A stretch of DNA of 64,000 nt, from contig NC_083512.1 in the NCBI RefSeq assembly GCF_032362555.1, positions 5,754,001-5,818,000 on the forward strand, given 5' to 3'. The position numbers were made by a program, and so were the translations under genes. Below the pieces are notes generated by a model. The model did no database searches, had not been told where the DNA came from, and saw only the letters and a list, made by a program, of their open reading frames with translations. This DNA comes from Amyelois transitella. Taxonomy: Eukaryota > Arthropoda > Insecta > Lepidoptera > Pyralidae. Below are positions 43,912 through 54,958 of this stretch, in pieces. Within the stretch, counting starts at the first letter, position 1, and each line of letters begins with the position of its first letter.

Positions 43912-44104
43912 AATAAAAGGATCACTCCACCTCTTTCTCATGGATGTCGTTAAAGGCGACTACAGGATAGGCTTATAAACTTGGGATTCTTCTTTATGGC
44001 GGCCTCTGTGGCGCAGCGGTAGTACGCTTGTCTGTGACGCCGGAGGTCCCGTGTTCGAATCCTGGCCATACACACATAGTCACATGACTATGTATGTATG
44101 TATG
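43912..44104 (+). mobile_element. Chimeric SINE: family B body, family A head, (ATGT)n tail
   Basis: Bases 43916-43996 are the first half of family B (ATCACTCCACCTCTTTCTC ... AAACTTGGGATTCTTC). They run directly into a family A tRNA head at 43997-44070 (GGCGGCCTCTGTGGCGCAGC ... GTGTTCGAATCCTGG), which is followed by ATGTATGTATG instead of the family A body. Confidence 0.7.
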
Positions 44105-44338
44105 GGCAAAGTTAAGATATGCAAAAGGATTTAAAGAACTTGCCACGCGGGCGGTGAAAGCTAGTCTGATAAAATACTGATAATTATTTACTGATATAAT
44201 TGATAACTGTAGGAAGTATAGTCGCAAAGTTATGTTATTCACTACGGGAGACGGGAGGAGAAAAGAGGAGAGAAAGAATCAAATTTAAAATACTATATTA
44301 TGGAAATAATATTGAAAATATTTGACAATAAAAATTAT

Positions 44339-44606
44339 AAATGCCGTGTGGTTCCCGGCACCAGTACAAAAAAGAATAGGACCACTCCATCTCTTTCCCA
44401 TGGATGTCGTAAAAGGCGACTAAGGGATAGGCTTACAAACTTGGGATTCTTTTTTAGGCGATGGTCTAGCAACCTGTCACTATTTGAATCTCAATTCTAT
44501 CATATAGCCAAATAGCTGAGCGTGGCCTATCAGTCTTTTCAAGACTATTGGTTCTGTCTACCCCAAAAGGGATATAGACGTGACCATGTATGTATGTATG
44601 TATAAA
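44339..44606 (+). mobile_element. Family B SINE-like repeat, full length
   Basis: It runs from ATGCCGTGTGGTTCCCGGCACC through CATGGATGTCGTAAAAGGCG, TTAGGCGATGGTCTAGCAAC and GGCCTATCAGTCTTTTCAAGAC to GGGATATAGACGTGACC(ATGT)n. I see no convincing pol III boxes, so its SINE status rests on size, copy number and tail. Confidence 0.8.
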
Positions 44607-44749
44607 AATTATATCTGTATTTTTTTCTTAACTAAACAAAACCATGGCAACCGTTGCTATGGCGTATAAAAAGAAGGTTGCCTACAATAACCTAGTCTGG
44701 TCTTATTATGAAATTATTAAATAAGTTAATTTGTAATAAATTAAACTAA

Positions 44750-44960
44750 CAATACTAATATAGTGAGTAAGAGAGATTGTTGTTTGACCACTAAAAACTG
44801 CTTAACCGATTTTGATGCCCCACAACAAGTGTTAAAATTCTACGAACCTAGTCTGATATTGGTATTAATTATTACTCCCGTGGTAACTTTCAAAAGTTTT
44901 CTGTATGACTGACTTATTAGTTCATATTTATGTCATATAAGTATACGTCCAATTTATCTT
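44750..44960 (+). repeat. Possible degraded Helitron
   Basis: ACAATACTAATATAGTGAG followed by AAAAACTGCTTAACCGATTTTGATG resembles the 5' half of the Helitrons in the window. The 3' end is not found. Confidence 0.35.
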
Positions 44961-45179
44961 AAAAATATTAGAGGAAATATGAGTGGCATTTGGGATCTTA
45001 TTATACTCGCATGCAAGAGCTGGAATGTAGTCGGTGGGAGGGTCAAGCGCGCAATATATTGGATTCTTATCATCCTAAACCTGATAATTTTTATATTTCC
45101 TGTTTTGCATTATGAGCATTTAAAGATATTTGTGTCATGTAGGGGGTTCCAACAGAAATCACTGACAGTTGTACGAACA

Positions 45180-45295
45180 TTCTTACAGAGCCAACAATCT
45201 TGATAAGACTGGACTTCCACTTTCATCTGAATGGCTTAACAAATAGTGACAGGTTGCTAGCCCGTCGATTAAAAGAAGAATCTCAAGTTTATGAG
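45180..45295 (-). repeat. Family B repeat, truncated
   Basis: It contains CAGAGCCAACAATCTTGATAAG, ATAGTGACAGGTTGCTAGCCC and AAGAAGAATCTCAAGTTTATG. Confidence 0.65.
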
Positions 45296-45299
45296 TTAC

Positions 45300-46350
45300 T
45301 TGATTGACTTTTACACACATTACTTTTCTTTGATATATAGCATGGGAAATAATTTTACAATAAACTTACTTATATTCGGCTTGATAACCATTATGATTCA
45401 GCTATTTAATGGTTTTTTGTGTTTACATAAGGGAATTGTGCCTTAACTTGAATTTCCTCGGGCAATTTGTTTCTGCTTCTCGCCCCTCCACAATTAAATT
45501 TAAAGGGAACCGTGCCGGTCTTTCGTTGTTTTGATTTAAAGGAATTAATTAATGTAACTTCCGAGTGTACTCGTTGGAGTCATTATCCTTAATGTGTAAT
45601 GATCTTTATGCTGAAGCCTGTGCAACCAATTATTTAAATAAATTAAGAATTAAAAGACACTGTTTTATATTGAGTCTAATTTCATTTTTAAGTACTTGCC
45701 TTTATCTTTATAGATCTATAAATGTACGAGTAGTGTAGGCGAAAGAACACTGTTGAAAGAACACAATTATGTACAAACCAAAAAAATTATTCAATAATAC
45801 CTAAATATTTTTTTTTGTTTGAATGAGAGAGTGTGTTACAAAATGCATTTTTCAGAAACAACCAATTTCTAATGGCTATATACTATACTTACTTCTTTCA
45901 TATTAAAAATAATACTTCAAGCAGTTTCCTACATGATGGCTGGTAAAAAAATGCAAGCGCGCAAAGATATATTTTTTTCATGAAATGCATGAAAACAAGT
46001 ATTTAATTTAGAAAATAAACTTCAAGAAATCAATGGAATTAGAAACACAATGTATATGTAGAGTAGAGTATAAATCACTGCGGTTATATCAATGTAGAAA
46101 CACTAACGTTACACAAAATTTATGATGATATTCTTTGGAAGTTTGAATGACGGTTAAGGTAGTGTTACAATTCTGTGATATTTATTAGTTCTGCCAATTA
46201 TTAATTCACACGACAGCTGTGTATTGGAGTATTTCGTAGTTTCAAATGAATGAGCAGCGTCGCAGATGTGGCGTTGTCTTGTTCTCGTCGAAGCTAAGAC
46301 ACGGCAAAAGTTAAATGTAAAAGCGATTTTTAGTTATAAATTCATTAAAC
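45300..46350. other. AT-rich intergenic DNA
   Basis: Nothing recognised. Confidence 0.4.
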
Positions 46351-46354
46351 GCAC

Positions 46355-46445
46355 AGACTACGTTCAGCTGTTGTGCTTAAGATGAATTTGAGATTCTAAC
46401 AGTGACAAGTAGCTCATCTCCTACAAGAAGAATCCCAAATTGACT
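46355..46445 (-). repeat. Family B repeat, truncated and diverged
   Basis: It keeps ACGTTCAGCTGTTGTGCTTAAG, GAGATTCTAACAGTGACAAG and CAAGAAGAATCCCAAATT. Confidence 0.5.
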
Positions 46446-46526
46446 AGCCATGTCTGCCAAACATTAATAATATTTGCATATTCATAAACGAGATTTCATT
46501 ATGTGTAATGAATTACAAGACGAATA

Positions 46527-46670
46527 TAGACGTGCTACGATTTTGGTGTGTAAAAAATAAAATTAAAACACAAATGTGTTTTAATTTTATTATTTATGCG
46601 TTTAGCATAAATTGTGTGATGAATGCGTTTTTAATTTTATTTTTTACACACCAAAATCGTAGCACGTCTA
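46527..46670. repeat. Compound palindrome with perfect 42-bp arms
   Basis: Arms 46527-46568 and 46629-46670 are exact complements (TAGACGTGCTACGATTTTGG at the outer end). The inner part of the left arm also pairs with 46574-46588 (AAATTAAAACACA), so two alternative hairpins are possible. Size and form suggest a small foldback MITE. Confidence 0.85.
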
Positions 46671-46689
46671 CGGAAAGGTGCTACGAAAC

Positions 46690-47420
46690 GAACTTCGCAC
46701 TAAATATAAATGCTTAGCGATGAATATGCAGTGCTGTACGCTTAAAAAAAAAGAACTTATATTTCTTTAATACTTTCATAGCCACATCATAAAACAAAGT
46801 AGCCCATCGTCATGTACCTATTTAGGTTTTCACAGCTATTTAGACAATTTACTTGCAAAGCCGACCGCCACCTATATCAAGTAGGTACATTTGACAAAGT
46901 TCTACTTATTGAAAGATATTTTTAGATCTACTTTTGTGTTTTTTTTCTATTGAGTAAAAATATTGATATTTTTGAAAAGAATCATCTACACGACGCATTA
47001 TTAAAGTCTCAATTAGCGGATGTATTCGTCTTAAGATTTTCGGTCGCAATTACGGTCACCAAATAGTCTACGATTGTTTTTAATTTAATATGCTATTTAA
47101 ACACATGCAGCTGATGGTTACCTATTTAGACTATGGGTATCATAATTCAAGTGGGATGAAAAATTACTTATGATAAAAAATGAGATTCGACGAGAGTCGA
47201 TTTTGTTAAATTTGTTATTATAAAATCAAACAATTTGTCTTGTCATTAACCTTTATGCTAGCTATCGACTGCCATTGATTATGATAGTAATCAGCAGTAT
47301 TCGAAGGAGAGAATAAATTATTGATTTTCTGTTACAGCGCACCCACGTAGGCATAATATTTTTATAACAAATATACGATATTATTAACGATGCTATAGAA
47401 TATAGATATCACAAATCGTC
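46690..47420. other. AT-rich intergenic DNA
   Basis: Nothing recognised. Confidence 0.4.
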
Positions 47421-47424
47421 CTCT

Positions 47425-47477
47425 TAGAACATTGGTTTCAACAACATATGAACTATGTTGTTGAAACCAATGTTCTA
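47425..47477. repeat. Perfect 24-bp hairpin with a 5-base loop
   Basis: TAGAACATTGGTTTCAACAA and the following CATA (47425-47448) are exactly complementary to 47454-47477. The loop is TGAAC. It is isolated, with no other repeat ends nearby. Confidence 0.85.
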
Positions 47478-47689
47478 ACTAACGAAACTAGGTGGGGATC
47501 TCAAAAACCAACCCACTTTTGCAATACTAATATACCTACTTAGTAAGGAGTAATTTTGTTTGAAAGTACAATATTTCATTATTTGGATAAAGGGAGTATA
47601 AAGTATCTAATGGAAATGGTACATTAATTTAGTGCAAATTTAAGTATGATTTTATATGGGTTAGATTCTCCTACAAAGATTGCGGAGAT

Positions 47690-47765
47690 GAAACGGGAGT
47701 CGCTTCGTGTAAAAACCTGACTGACAAATCCAGGACGACGGTCAAAGAGGCACCCCGGCACCCCG
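47690..47765 (-). repeat. Fragment of a dispersed repeat (related to 51535-51735)
   Basis: The complement of GGTCAAAGAGGCAC and of GGAGTCGCTTCGTGT matches GTGCCTTTGACC and ACACGAAGCGGCTCC in the better-preserved copy. Confidence 0.5.
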
Positions 47766-48064
47766 CTCCAGACAGGTGAGAATAGCAGCGGTTAACGCCA
47801 GGAGAAAAAAGGGGGTGTTTTGTACAATCGTTAATTTGTGAAGAATATCTGCTATCGAAACTTATGGGATATTTGCTTTCAGCGGTGGGTCGTTATGATA
47901 ATGTTATTATTGGAGCTCAGTAAAATATTAAGTAAATATGATACGCTTAAACTATTCATATATTCTTAATTGTTATAATCCTTTTTCAAACTATTTATTT
48001 CGAAAATGGAAAAGAATATTTTCAGTATTCAGAAATTTGCGCACGATTTCACATATAATTTATG

Positions 48065-48128
48065 CAGGTATCGTGCCATGTGGAAAGATGTCTCTGCCTA
48101 CCCTTCTGGATAAGAGGTATGATTTAAG
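48065..48128 (+). mobile_element. Old RTE LINE tail fragment
   Basis: It keeps CATGTGGAAAGATGTCTCTGCC and TACCCTTCTGGATAAGAGG, then TATGATTTA, a diverged version of the LINE end. The tail repeats are gone. Confidence 0.5.
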
Positions 48129-48129
48129 G

Positions 48130-48760
48130 TCTCTGAATATTTGAGCTTCGCAAAGAATTTGTATTAATTCATGCCGCTATCATTTGTCAAACTATTTTAT
48201 AAAATTTTGTACATTACTAAATTGCAGCCATAGTTGGACTTCATAATAATTTACGAATTCCATCCTAACGGACTCAAATTCCGATACCCAAAGGTATTGG
48301 AAGCTTCTATTTAAACTAGTCATTAAATATGAATTATGTTGTTTGGTTTCGGAGCTTTACCAATTAATATAGTTATTTTAAATTTTTGCGTTACTGAGTG
48401 ACTCACTCACTGACATCGTACTTATAGCTGACGGAGGAAGATGAAATTTCTCGTTGTAAAATTTTTATTTGGGAATCAAGAAGTGTAGGGGTGCACTTTG
48501 GTAACCTGCGTCGATATCCTCACGGGTGTGGAAAATAAACGAGATTTTTACTTTCAAGGTTGCATGGGCATAATCTATAATTATCGTCTTCCTGGCGTCA
48601 GTCCCAGTTGCGCCTTTATCTCTAGTATGCCTGTGATTCATTCTATTCACATTCTATTCTAAGTATAATTTAATATTGTGAAGTTGACGTTGTTGAAGAA
48701 AATGCTGCAGTGCAGTTTGTTACCGCTTCTTCTGCACTGACGCCTTGGAAGCGGCAGTAA
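48130..48760. other. Intergenic DNA
   Basis: No gene or defined element is seen. Confidence 0.4.
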
Positions 48761-48764
48761 ACTT

Positions 48765-48880
48765 AGTTTTTAAGTAATTTATTTGACGTCAACCAATGTT
48801 GTTAAACCATAAGACAATTATTAAGCGATATATAGTATCCTATAATAATGAATAAAAATTTTGAATTTTGAATTTTTTGA
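48765..48880 (+). repeat. Interspersed repeat with a TTTGAA-type tail, copy 3
   Basis: It matches 6086-6200: AAGTAATTTATTTGACGTCAACC, TATAATAATGAATAAAAATTTTG and a TTTTGAATTTTTTGAATT end. Confidence 0.7.
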
Positions 48881-48884
48881 ATTA

Positions 48885-49090
48885 TGATCCCGGATTGGGT
48901 ACGGCGGCCTTACACGTAGCGACTTCTGACTCTCCTTCGCGTTTGCAGGGGAGCCTCACCCTCACAATGTGAACACATTAACATGCATATTACGTCAAGG
49001 TGTTTTTTCTTGCCATAAGAGCATTGTTTAAATCAAACCAATTACTCAGAAAAGAGTCAAGGCCGAGATAGGATTTGAATGCATCTCGCT
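48885..49090 (+). repeat. Dispersed repeat fragment (related to 51535-51735)
   Basis: It shows ATCCCGGATTGGGTACGG, TTTGCAGGGGAGCCTCACC and an AAAAGAGTCAAGGCCGAG block seen also near 39120. Divergence is high. Confidence 0.45.
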
Positions 49091-49422
49091 TTGGGATAAA
49101 AAGTGAAGCTATAAAATTGGGTTGGTATATTTTCGTAGGCACAGGTCCGCTAGCCTTTTATGCAAACTCGGTCGTGTTTCAAACGGCATGGTTAAATCGA
49201 TAGTGCTATCTGTTTTCACACCATTAGGTCCCAGTTGTGAACTTAACATAAAATTCCTGAAATATGCTTTTGGGACGCTCATGCAAACCAAATTACGTCG
49301 CCGTCTTTTTATATTTTTTAAATTCTTTATTTATAAGTTTTTGATAGAAATGGTGGATAACATTCCAAAGACAGTTTTAAGAACATTTTTAACAAAAACA
49401 ATTATTTACCAAGTAGAATACA

Positions 49423-49515
49423 TACAGCTGAACGTGGCCATTCGATCATTTCGATACAGTTAGATCTGTTTAGCCCGTAAGGGATAAAGACGTGATGGTA
49501 TGTATTGTATGATGT
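49423..49515 (+). repeat. Family B repeat, 3' fragment
   Basis: CAGCTGAACGTGGCCATTCG through TAGCCCGTAAGGGATAAAGACGTGATGG and a short ATGTATTG end. Confidence 0.6.
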
Positions 49516-49839
49516 ACGTATAAAAAGCATAACTTTTAAAATGAATCTGTATGAAAAATGAAGTATTGAATTATTATAAAGATTCTGGCAATCAGCAATT
49601 TAAAAATTAGTTTTTTAAGTTGTTAGACGTTTTGCTATTTAGGATTTTAGTGACATCTGAGCCTAACGAAGTTTTAATTAAAACTGATTTAGATTGTAAT
49701 TACATTTTGAACTCCAAAGTTTTAGTCTCCACAACAAACAAATGAAAGGTTGGACTTAATTTATTCGAATTTCTACGGGTTTAAGTTAAAAAAAAAATAT
49801 AATTTTATCTGGTTTTATAAAAAAGAAAAAGTATAGGGT

Positions 49840-50045
49840 GCAACCTGTTTCTCTTCCTGCGCAGATTGTAGAAGTAAATCAAGGGAAAAGCTTTAAACCC
49901 GGGATTCTTCTTTTAGGGGATGGGCTATCAAACTATCACAAAATATATCTTTTCCATAATTTAAAAAGTCATTCAGCTGAATGTGACCTTTTTGTCTTTT
50001 TGACCCTGTTGGCTATGTCTACCCCGTAAGGGGTAATTTATTTAA
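49840..50045 (+). repeat. Family B repeat, diverged, lacking its tail
   Basis: AAACCCGGGATTCTTCTTTT, GGGGATGGGCTATCAAAC, CAGCTGAATGTGACC and GTTGGCTATGTCTACCCCG are recognisable in family order. Confidence 0.6.
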
Positions 50046-50049
50046 AGAA

Positions 50050-51530
50050 GTAATTTATGTATTTATACAGAGTAAAGGTTCGAAAGAATTTCTAGTAAAT
50101 ATACTGTGTGGTTACCACGGCAGGATATTAACCTTGTATCAGGATCTTGATTCTGTGATCCGAGACTTGGCTCGGATTGAAAAAGTTACGTGTTCCGTAC
50201 CTACGTTCGCGTTTCTATCGGATTTCAGTTCGATCTAATCTCATAAAGGGCGAAGGCATCCGCTCTGAGACACAATATTTCACTTTTTATGATGTAGGTG
50301 GCATCCCGAGTGCCGTAAAAAATATAAAGAGAAAGAAAGTGCTGCGACGTTTTTATGACGCCTTTAATAGTGTCGCGGCGCTAGTTGGGCGTTCTCTAAT
50401 GAAAAGTGTCGCGCATGTTCTACTTTTTTATAATAATGTTGTGTTTTATAAGGTTTGTATGCCGACATGTATCTATCCTAGTTACTCTTCAGTTTTTGAC
50501 ATGTTACACTGAGTAGGATATTGTTTACTGTGAAATGACTTTGAGATCCCTAGCTTGTATCCTATGTTCGTTTTTTTAACGAAAAATACAATTAGATAGG
50601 ATGATGAAACGTCTAATTATAGTCTTGTACCATCCTAAAGTAGTTTCGCAGACGTCCGCAGTCCGTGTACCCGAAGCAGGCCCGCAATCTGTCTGGCAAT
50701 AAGTCAGGACTGTCAATACAACGACAGAATATAAAACATTAGTTCCCCAGGGCCGGCTCTCATATTTCAAGCAGTCGTGTACGTGCATTTTGAACTGAGT
50801 GTGATTGATTAAAGTGTCGACCTTCAGGCATCTCGTTTCTCCTCGGCTACGTTGAAGTGGCTATCGGGTGAGATGTTTAGCTACACTTTGAGTTATTACA
50901 ATTTTTAATATTTTCGACGAGATCTTAGGACAGGTCGTCGTCGAATCTTTGCTCTCATTTGAAAATCTTTAATGCCTCTAGGTGAAGGTTGGCTTTGTGT
51001 GGTTCTATTTATTAAGAAGCCCCAATTCAAATAAAACAAAATAATTAATGTCATAGATCATGTAAAAATAAGTAGGTAAACATTCACAACTCAGTGGTCA
51101 TTTTCCCATAAATCTTTGCATTTATACAACGTAATCGACGGAGATTAAATCATTAAACAGAAAACAGGGGAAAACATGCAAACGAGGAACATTACAAGTA
51201 AAACGTAAAACATTACCGTCATCAAGACAGCAATCACGTCGTGTTATTGTATCACTTGAGGGATAAAAAGTGTATCTGTTGATATAAAGAGAAGTGAAGC
51301 TGCGGCGGGAAGGTTAATGAGAATGGCCATCATTTCGCATCCCGGCTCATGGACCGAGGTGAAGCGCGTAATAAAGTTTTACGCCACGACCCTTGTTAAG
51401 ACTGCTGTACACATTGGGTCAGGTGCTGCGCAACCGATTTCGGATTCAATAATATATACTTACATTTGTCACCAACCTTGGATTTTATTAGATAGAACTA
51501 ATGGTCCTCTTACTCCCACTGGAGAGTAAA
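50050..51530. other. Intergenic DNA
   Basis: A 111-codon frame at 50177-50512 lacks family resemblance. I recognise no element. Confidence 0.4.
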
Positions 51531-51534
51531 AAAG

Positions 51535-51735
51535 CGGGGTGTGCCTTTGACCATGATCCTGGATTGGGTAAGTCGGGTTTTAACACGAAGCGGCTCCTTT
51601 CAGATTAACTTTTGCTGGGGAAGCTTACCCATGATTCAACAATCATGGTTACACACATACTACCTGAATGTACATGTTTCCTCATTACGTTTTTTTTATC
51701 GTTAGAGCGTTCTTTTACTTTCTCTCTCATCTTTG
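51535..51735 (+). repeat. Dispersed repeat, best copy in the window
   Basis: GTGTGCCTTTGACCATGATCC, TGGATTGGGTAAGTCGGG, ACACGAAGCGGCTCC, GGTTACACACATAC and a TTTCCTCATTACGTTTTTTTTATCGTTAGAGCG end. Pieces of it recur near 23695, 36380, 39040, 47700 and 48900. The family is common in Lepidoptera; I cannot classify it. Confidence 0.55.
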
Positions 51736-51739
51736 CTTG

Positions 51740-54400
51740 TTTCCAAGTTGCAGCTTTCTATACAAGTTCGCCTAACTTACTTACCTATAGTTATATACTA
51801 ACATCTTGGTCAATGTGTATAGCGACCTTAACGTTTACCACGATTCATCCGTCTACACTGGACAGGGCGATTAACAATGCGTAAACTGATTAACTCTCTA
51901 GATCTGTGGATTCCATTAGAATAACATAGGCCTACATTCTGCTTGACGCCTAATTTGTCGTAGCTGTGGGTCGTAATTGAAATTAATCTTTTGTATGCGG
52001 TGAAGAATTAATTTATGTTATCATATTATGCAAACTCTCTTTGAAATGTACCCTTCGAATTTATAAATTCCTTGTGCGTAGGTATTAACTGTGTTTAAAA
52101 GGTTTTCCATCACCTTTTCTGCTATATTAAAACAGGTTTAAGGAGATTAATTAGGTAATTAAAAAACTGGCAAACAAACATTCAATAATATTATCGTTTG
52201 GTTGTATAAAAAATAGTATATTCTCCACCTTCGCCTCTATTGCGTCTGTGTATGGCAAAAGTACTAACATTTTGTGTGCAGAACTGTCCGAGGTAGGATC
52301 ATAGAAACAAACATTGTCAAATCATTTGTAAGTACGTAAAGTATAACACTTCAATAACGAAGTTGAAAGAACAGCGGTTGTTCTTCAAGTTATTATGAAA
52401 AACGCCAATACTACCTTTTAAAGGAAGTTTTTTGTGTAACAATAAAACGATACATAAAGTCTCAGCAACTAAAAGTGTTTAGGTAACAAAATAAACGTTG
52501 CAAGTCGTAGTATTAGGCCATTAGCCACGAGTAACAGTAAACTGTTCCAGGGAACTAAAAGTGCGCCTCCGTAGGAACGAAATCGCTGTCATTAGGGTAA
52601 CGAGGGCTGGCTGCTGACGCGGCGAGTCCGGCGCAGCCACCTCTTTCTGCAAGCCAACAGAGCATTGAATGACCGTCCTGAGATTCAAGTGCTCTGTGGC
52701 AAGACCTAATGAACCGGTAGCTTCTTGGCAGTCCGCCTCCACCTATCTAACTTTGTTACTTTTCTGTGCCACGAACAAGCTAATTGTTTCTATTGTAATG
52801 GTTTTAGTTAGTACGGCTGAAACCGTTCCGAGTTAGTTCTCTTGGTATTTTATTTTGAACAATGCAATGTTTCAGTTCCATTCTAAAGAACTATAGCAGT
52901 GTTTGTTAACACTCGTCTGTTAGTTGGTCAGTAATGATCTTGGACTCCCGGGAATACATATTTCGTAAGATTGTTCAAGAGTTTGTATTTGCTAAACAAT
53001 TTTTATACAAAGCAATGTAATACTATGTAATGAAGCTCCTCAATAGTAATTGTGCCTCTTTCTTATATTCACTTTATAGTTTCAAAGTTAAGAGTTTAGT
53101 CAAGATAACACGTAAGAGTTAATGTATACATAGGAAGTATATCTATACATTGTGCATAATGATACTACAGCTCCTTCTAAAACCATCGATGTTTATTTAG
53201 AAATATGTGATGCCGGCGTCATGGTGAAAAGAAACCAAAATGAAAATAAGAATTTATTTTGGATTGGAACATAACTTTGCACTATATAAATTAATTGTGA
53301 CGGTGGCACACGTACGTAAAGATTTTTCGTTTTTATTCGGTTTACCGCAAAACCCGTCATTTCCCGACTATGATTTATCTTGCGGCCTCTAAGCTGAGGG
53401 TCACTTTAATAAATGTATTCGGGAAAGGTGCTCCCCAGAAATGGATGGAGGATGTTCTGGACGCAATAACCTAATATACAGAAGATATATTCTCCGCCAG
53501 CCCATGTAAATAATATAGGGGTTTCAGTAAAATGAAACTGTCTACTTCATATTTTTTACTTTTGAATTGAAAATCAACACTTTGTTAAAAGGGTTTCTAG
53601 GGGGTGGACTTTAGCTATTTTAAAAGCTATTAATTTACATTTTTTTACTGTGTAAGGGGTTGTATAAGGAAATACATATGTATATATATATGTCGAATAT
53701 AAGATAACAATGTTGGTAGGAATATACGATGCTTTTGCCCTGAAAACATTTCAGGAAGGGACAAGAAAAGTTCAAATAACCCAAATTAAGGAGCGCAATA
53801 AAGAGACCCTTCGGAAAGCCTTGTGGGAGCGATTCATGAAAATGCTAGTCGAACGATTCAGTAAAGATGTTTGAAACAGTATAAAGAGTTGAATAAAAAG
53901 GTGGACTTTGTAGCACCTTCCGGCATTCAGTTCAATATATGGCGAACAGTGGCAGAGCGACGGGATTTTATTAACATGGCTTCCAAGCAATGGTTGACGT
54001 TTTGTTTGTGTTAGTTATTTACTCCAGCCAAACTAAAGTAATCAAGTTAATTGAGTCGTGTCAGCGGTCCGGTAGCTTATTATACATATTTCACTGAACA
54101 AAAAAGAAAACATAAATAGGCTTAAAACAAATTATCGTAACGAACAAGTTTTGACATTAAGTCCCCTGCGAGAACCAAAATTAATTTCTTTTTGTAAAAA
54201 GTAATAGATTGTATACAAATTTTTTGATAATAATGTAGTTAGAACAAATTGTCTGGCCATATAAAAATACATGAGGAAGTCGCAAATTTTTCCTCAAACT
54301 AGCTTTATGACATTTAGGAAGTAAGCTATTCAGCAATAATAACTTATCGTTTAAATCATGCTCTCCTACCGAGAGAGCCCAACAGGGAGCAATCTCAGAG
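51740..54400. other. Intergenic DNA upstream of the LRR gene
   Basis: A GC-richer patch at 52560-52740 shows no coding match. Nothing else is recognised. Confidence 0.4.
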
Positions 54401-54510
54401 CTAGAGAGCGCCCGAAAAATATACACTTACAAATACTTGCGTCCTCGAAATAACGTATTAGGGAGCGCCGAGTATGACATAAATAGTGGCGGTGTGGAAG
54501 TCAGTTGACT

Positions 54511-54518
54511 ATATAAAA
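54511..54518 (+). promoter_or_regulatory. TATA box of the LRR gene
   Basis: ATATAAAA lies just ahead of a GC-rich leader (54540-54720), about 440 bases before the ATG. A start site some 30 bases downstream would give a leader of roughly 415 bases. Position and match to consensus are the evidence. Confidence 0.5.
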
Positions 54519-54958
54519 ATGAGGTTGAGGGATGTAGACGCTGCAGCGCGCCGGCGCCGCGGCGTTCGCCCTTGCTCCTCGCAGTTCGCGGGCAGACTCG
54601 CTGGCGCCCGCCGTGCGCGACACTCGCTGACGCCGGCCGCTCTTCGGACACAACACGCGACGTGACACTCGCCTCGCGCGCATCGCCCTCACGTGGTGCA
54701 ACTACCCCGACTCGCTCCAATTTCAGTGCTTCGTGCGACTCGAGGCGAGACAGCTGACAGTCAATTGAGGATGAGTGACAGCAGAGAGGCTGTACGCGCT
54801 AACTTGAGTGTGTGTGAGGTGTAAAGTTACAAGAATGTTTTGTTCGTATGGAGTTCGAGACATTAGTATAGTTGTGAACCGTAACGTGTTTCCATCATGC
54901 CTACTGCAGTACCACTTCAAACTTAATCCGGCATAAAACTGTAATCATCTTATTAGAC

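Noticed and set aside
50177-50512. 111-codon plus-strand frame
   Set aside because: No splice context, motif or neighbour supports it; composition fits a chance frame.
53396-53520. Possible retroelement coding scrap (AAATGGATGGAGGATGTTCTGG)
   Set aside because: Only a vague likeness to polymerase C-terminal sequence; no second copy or family motif.
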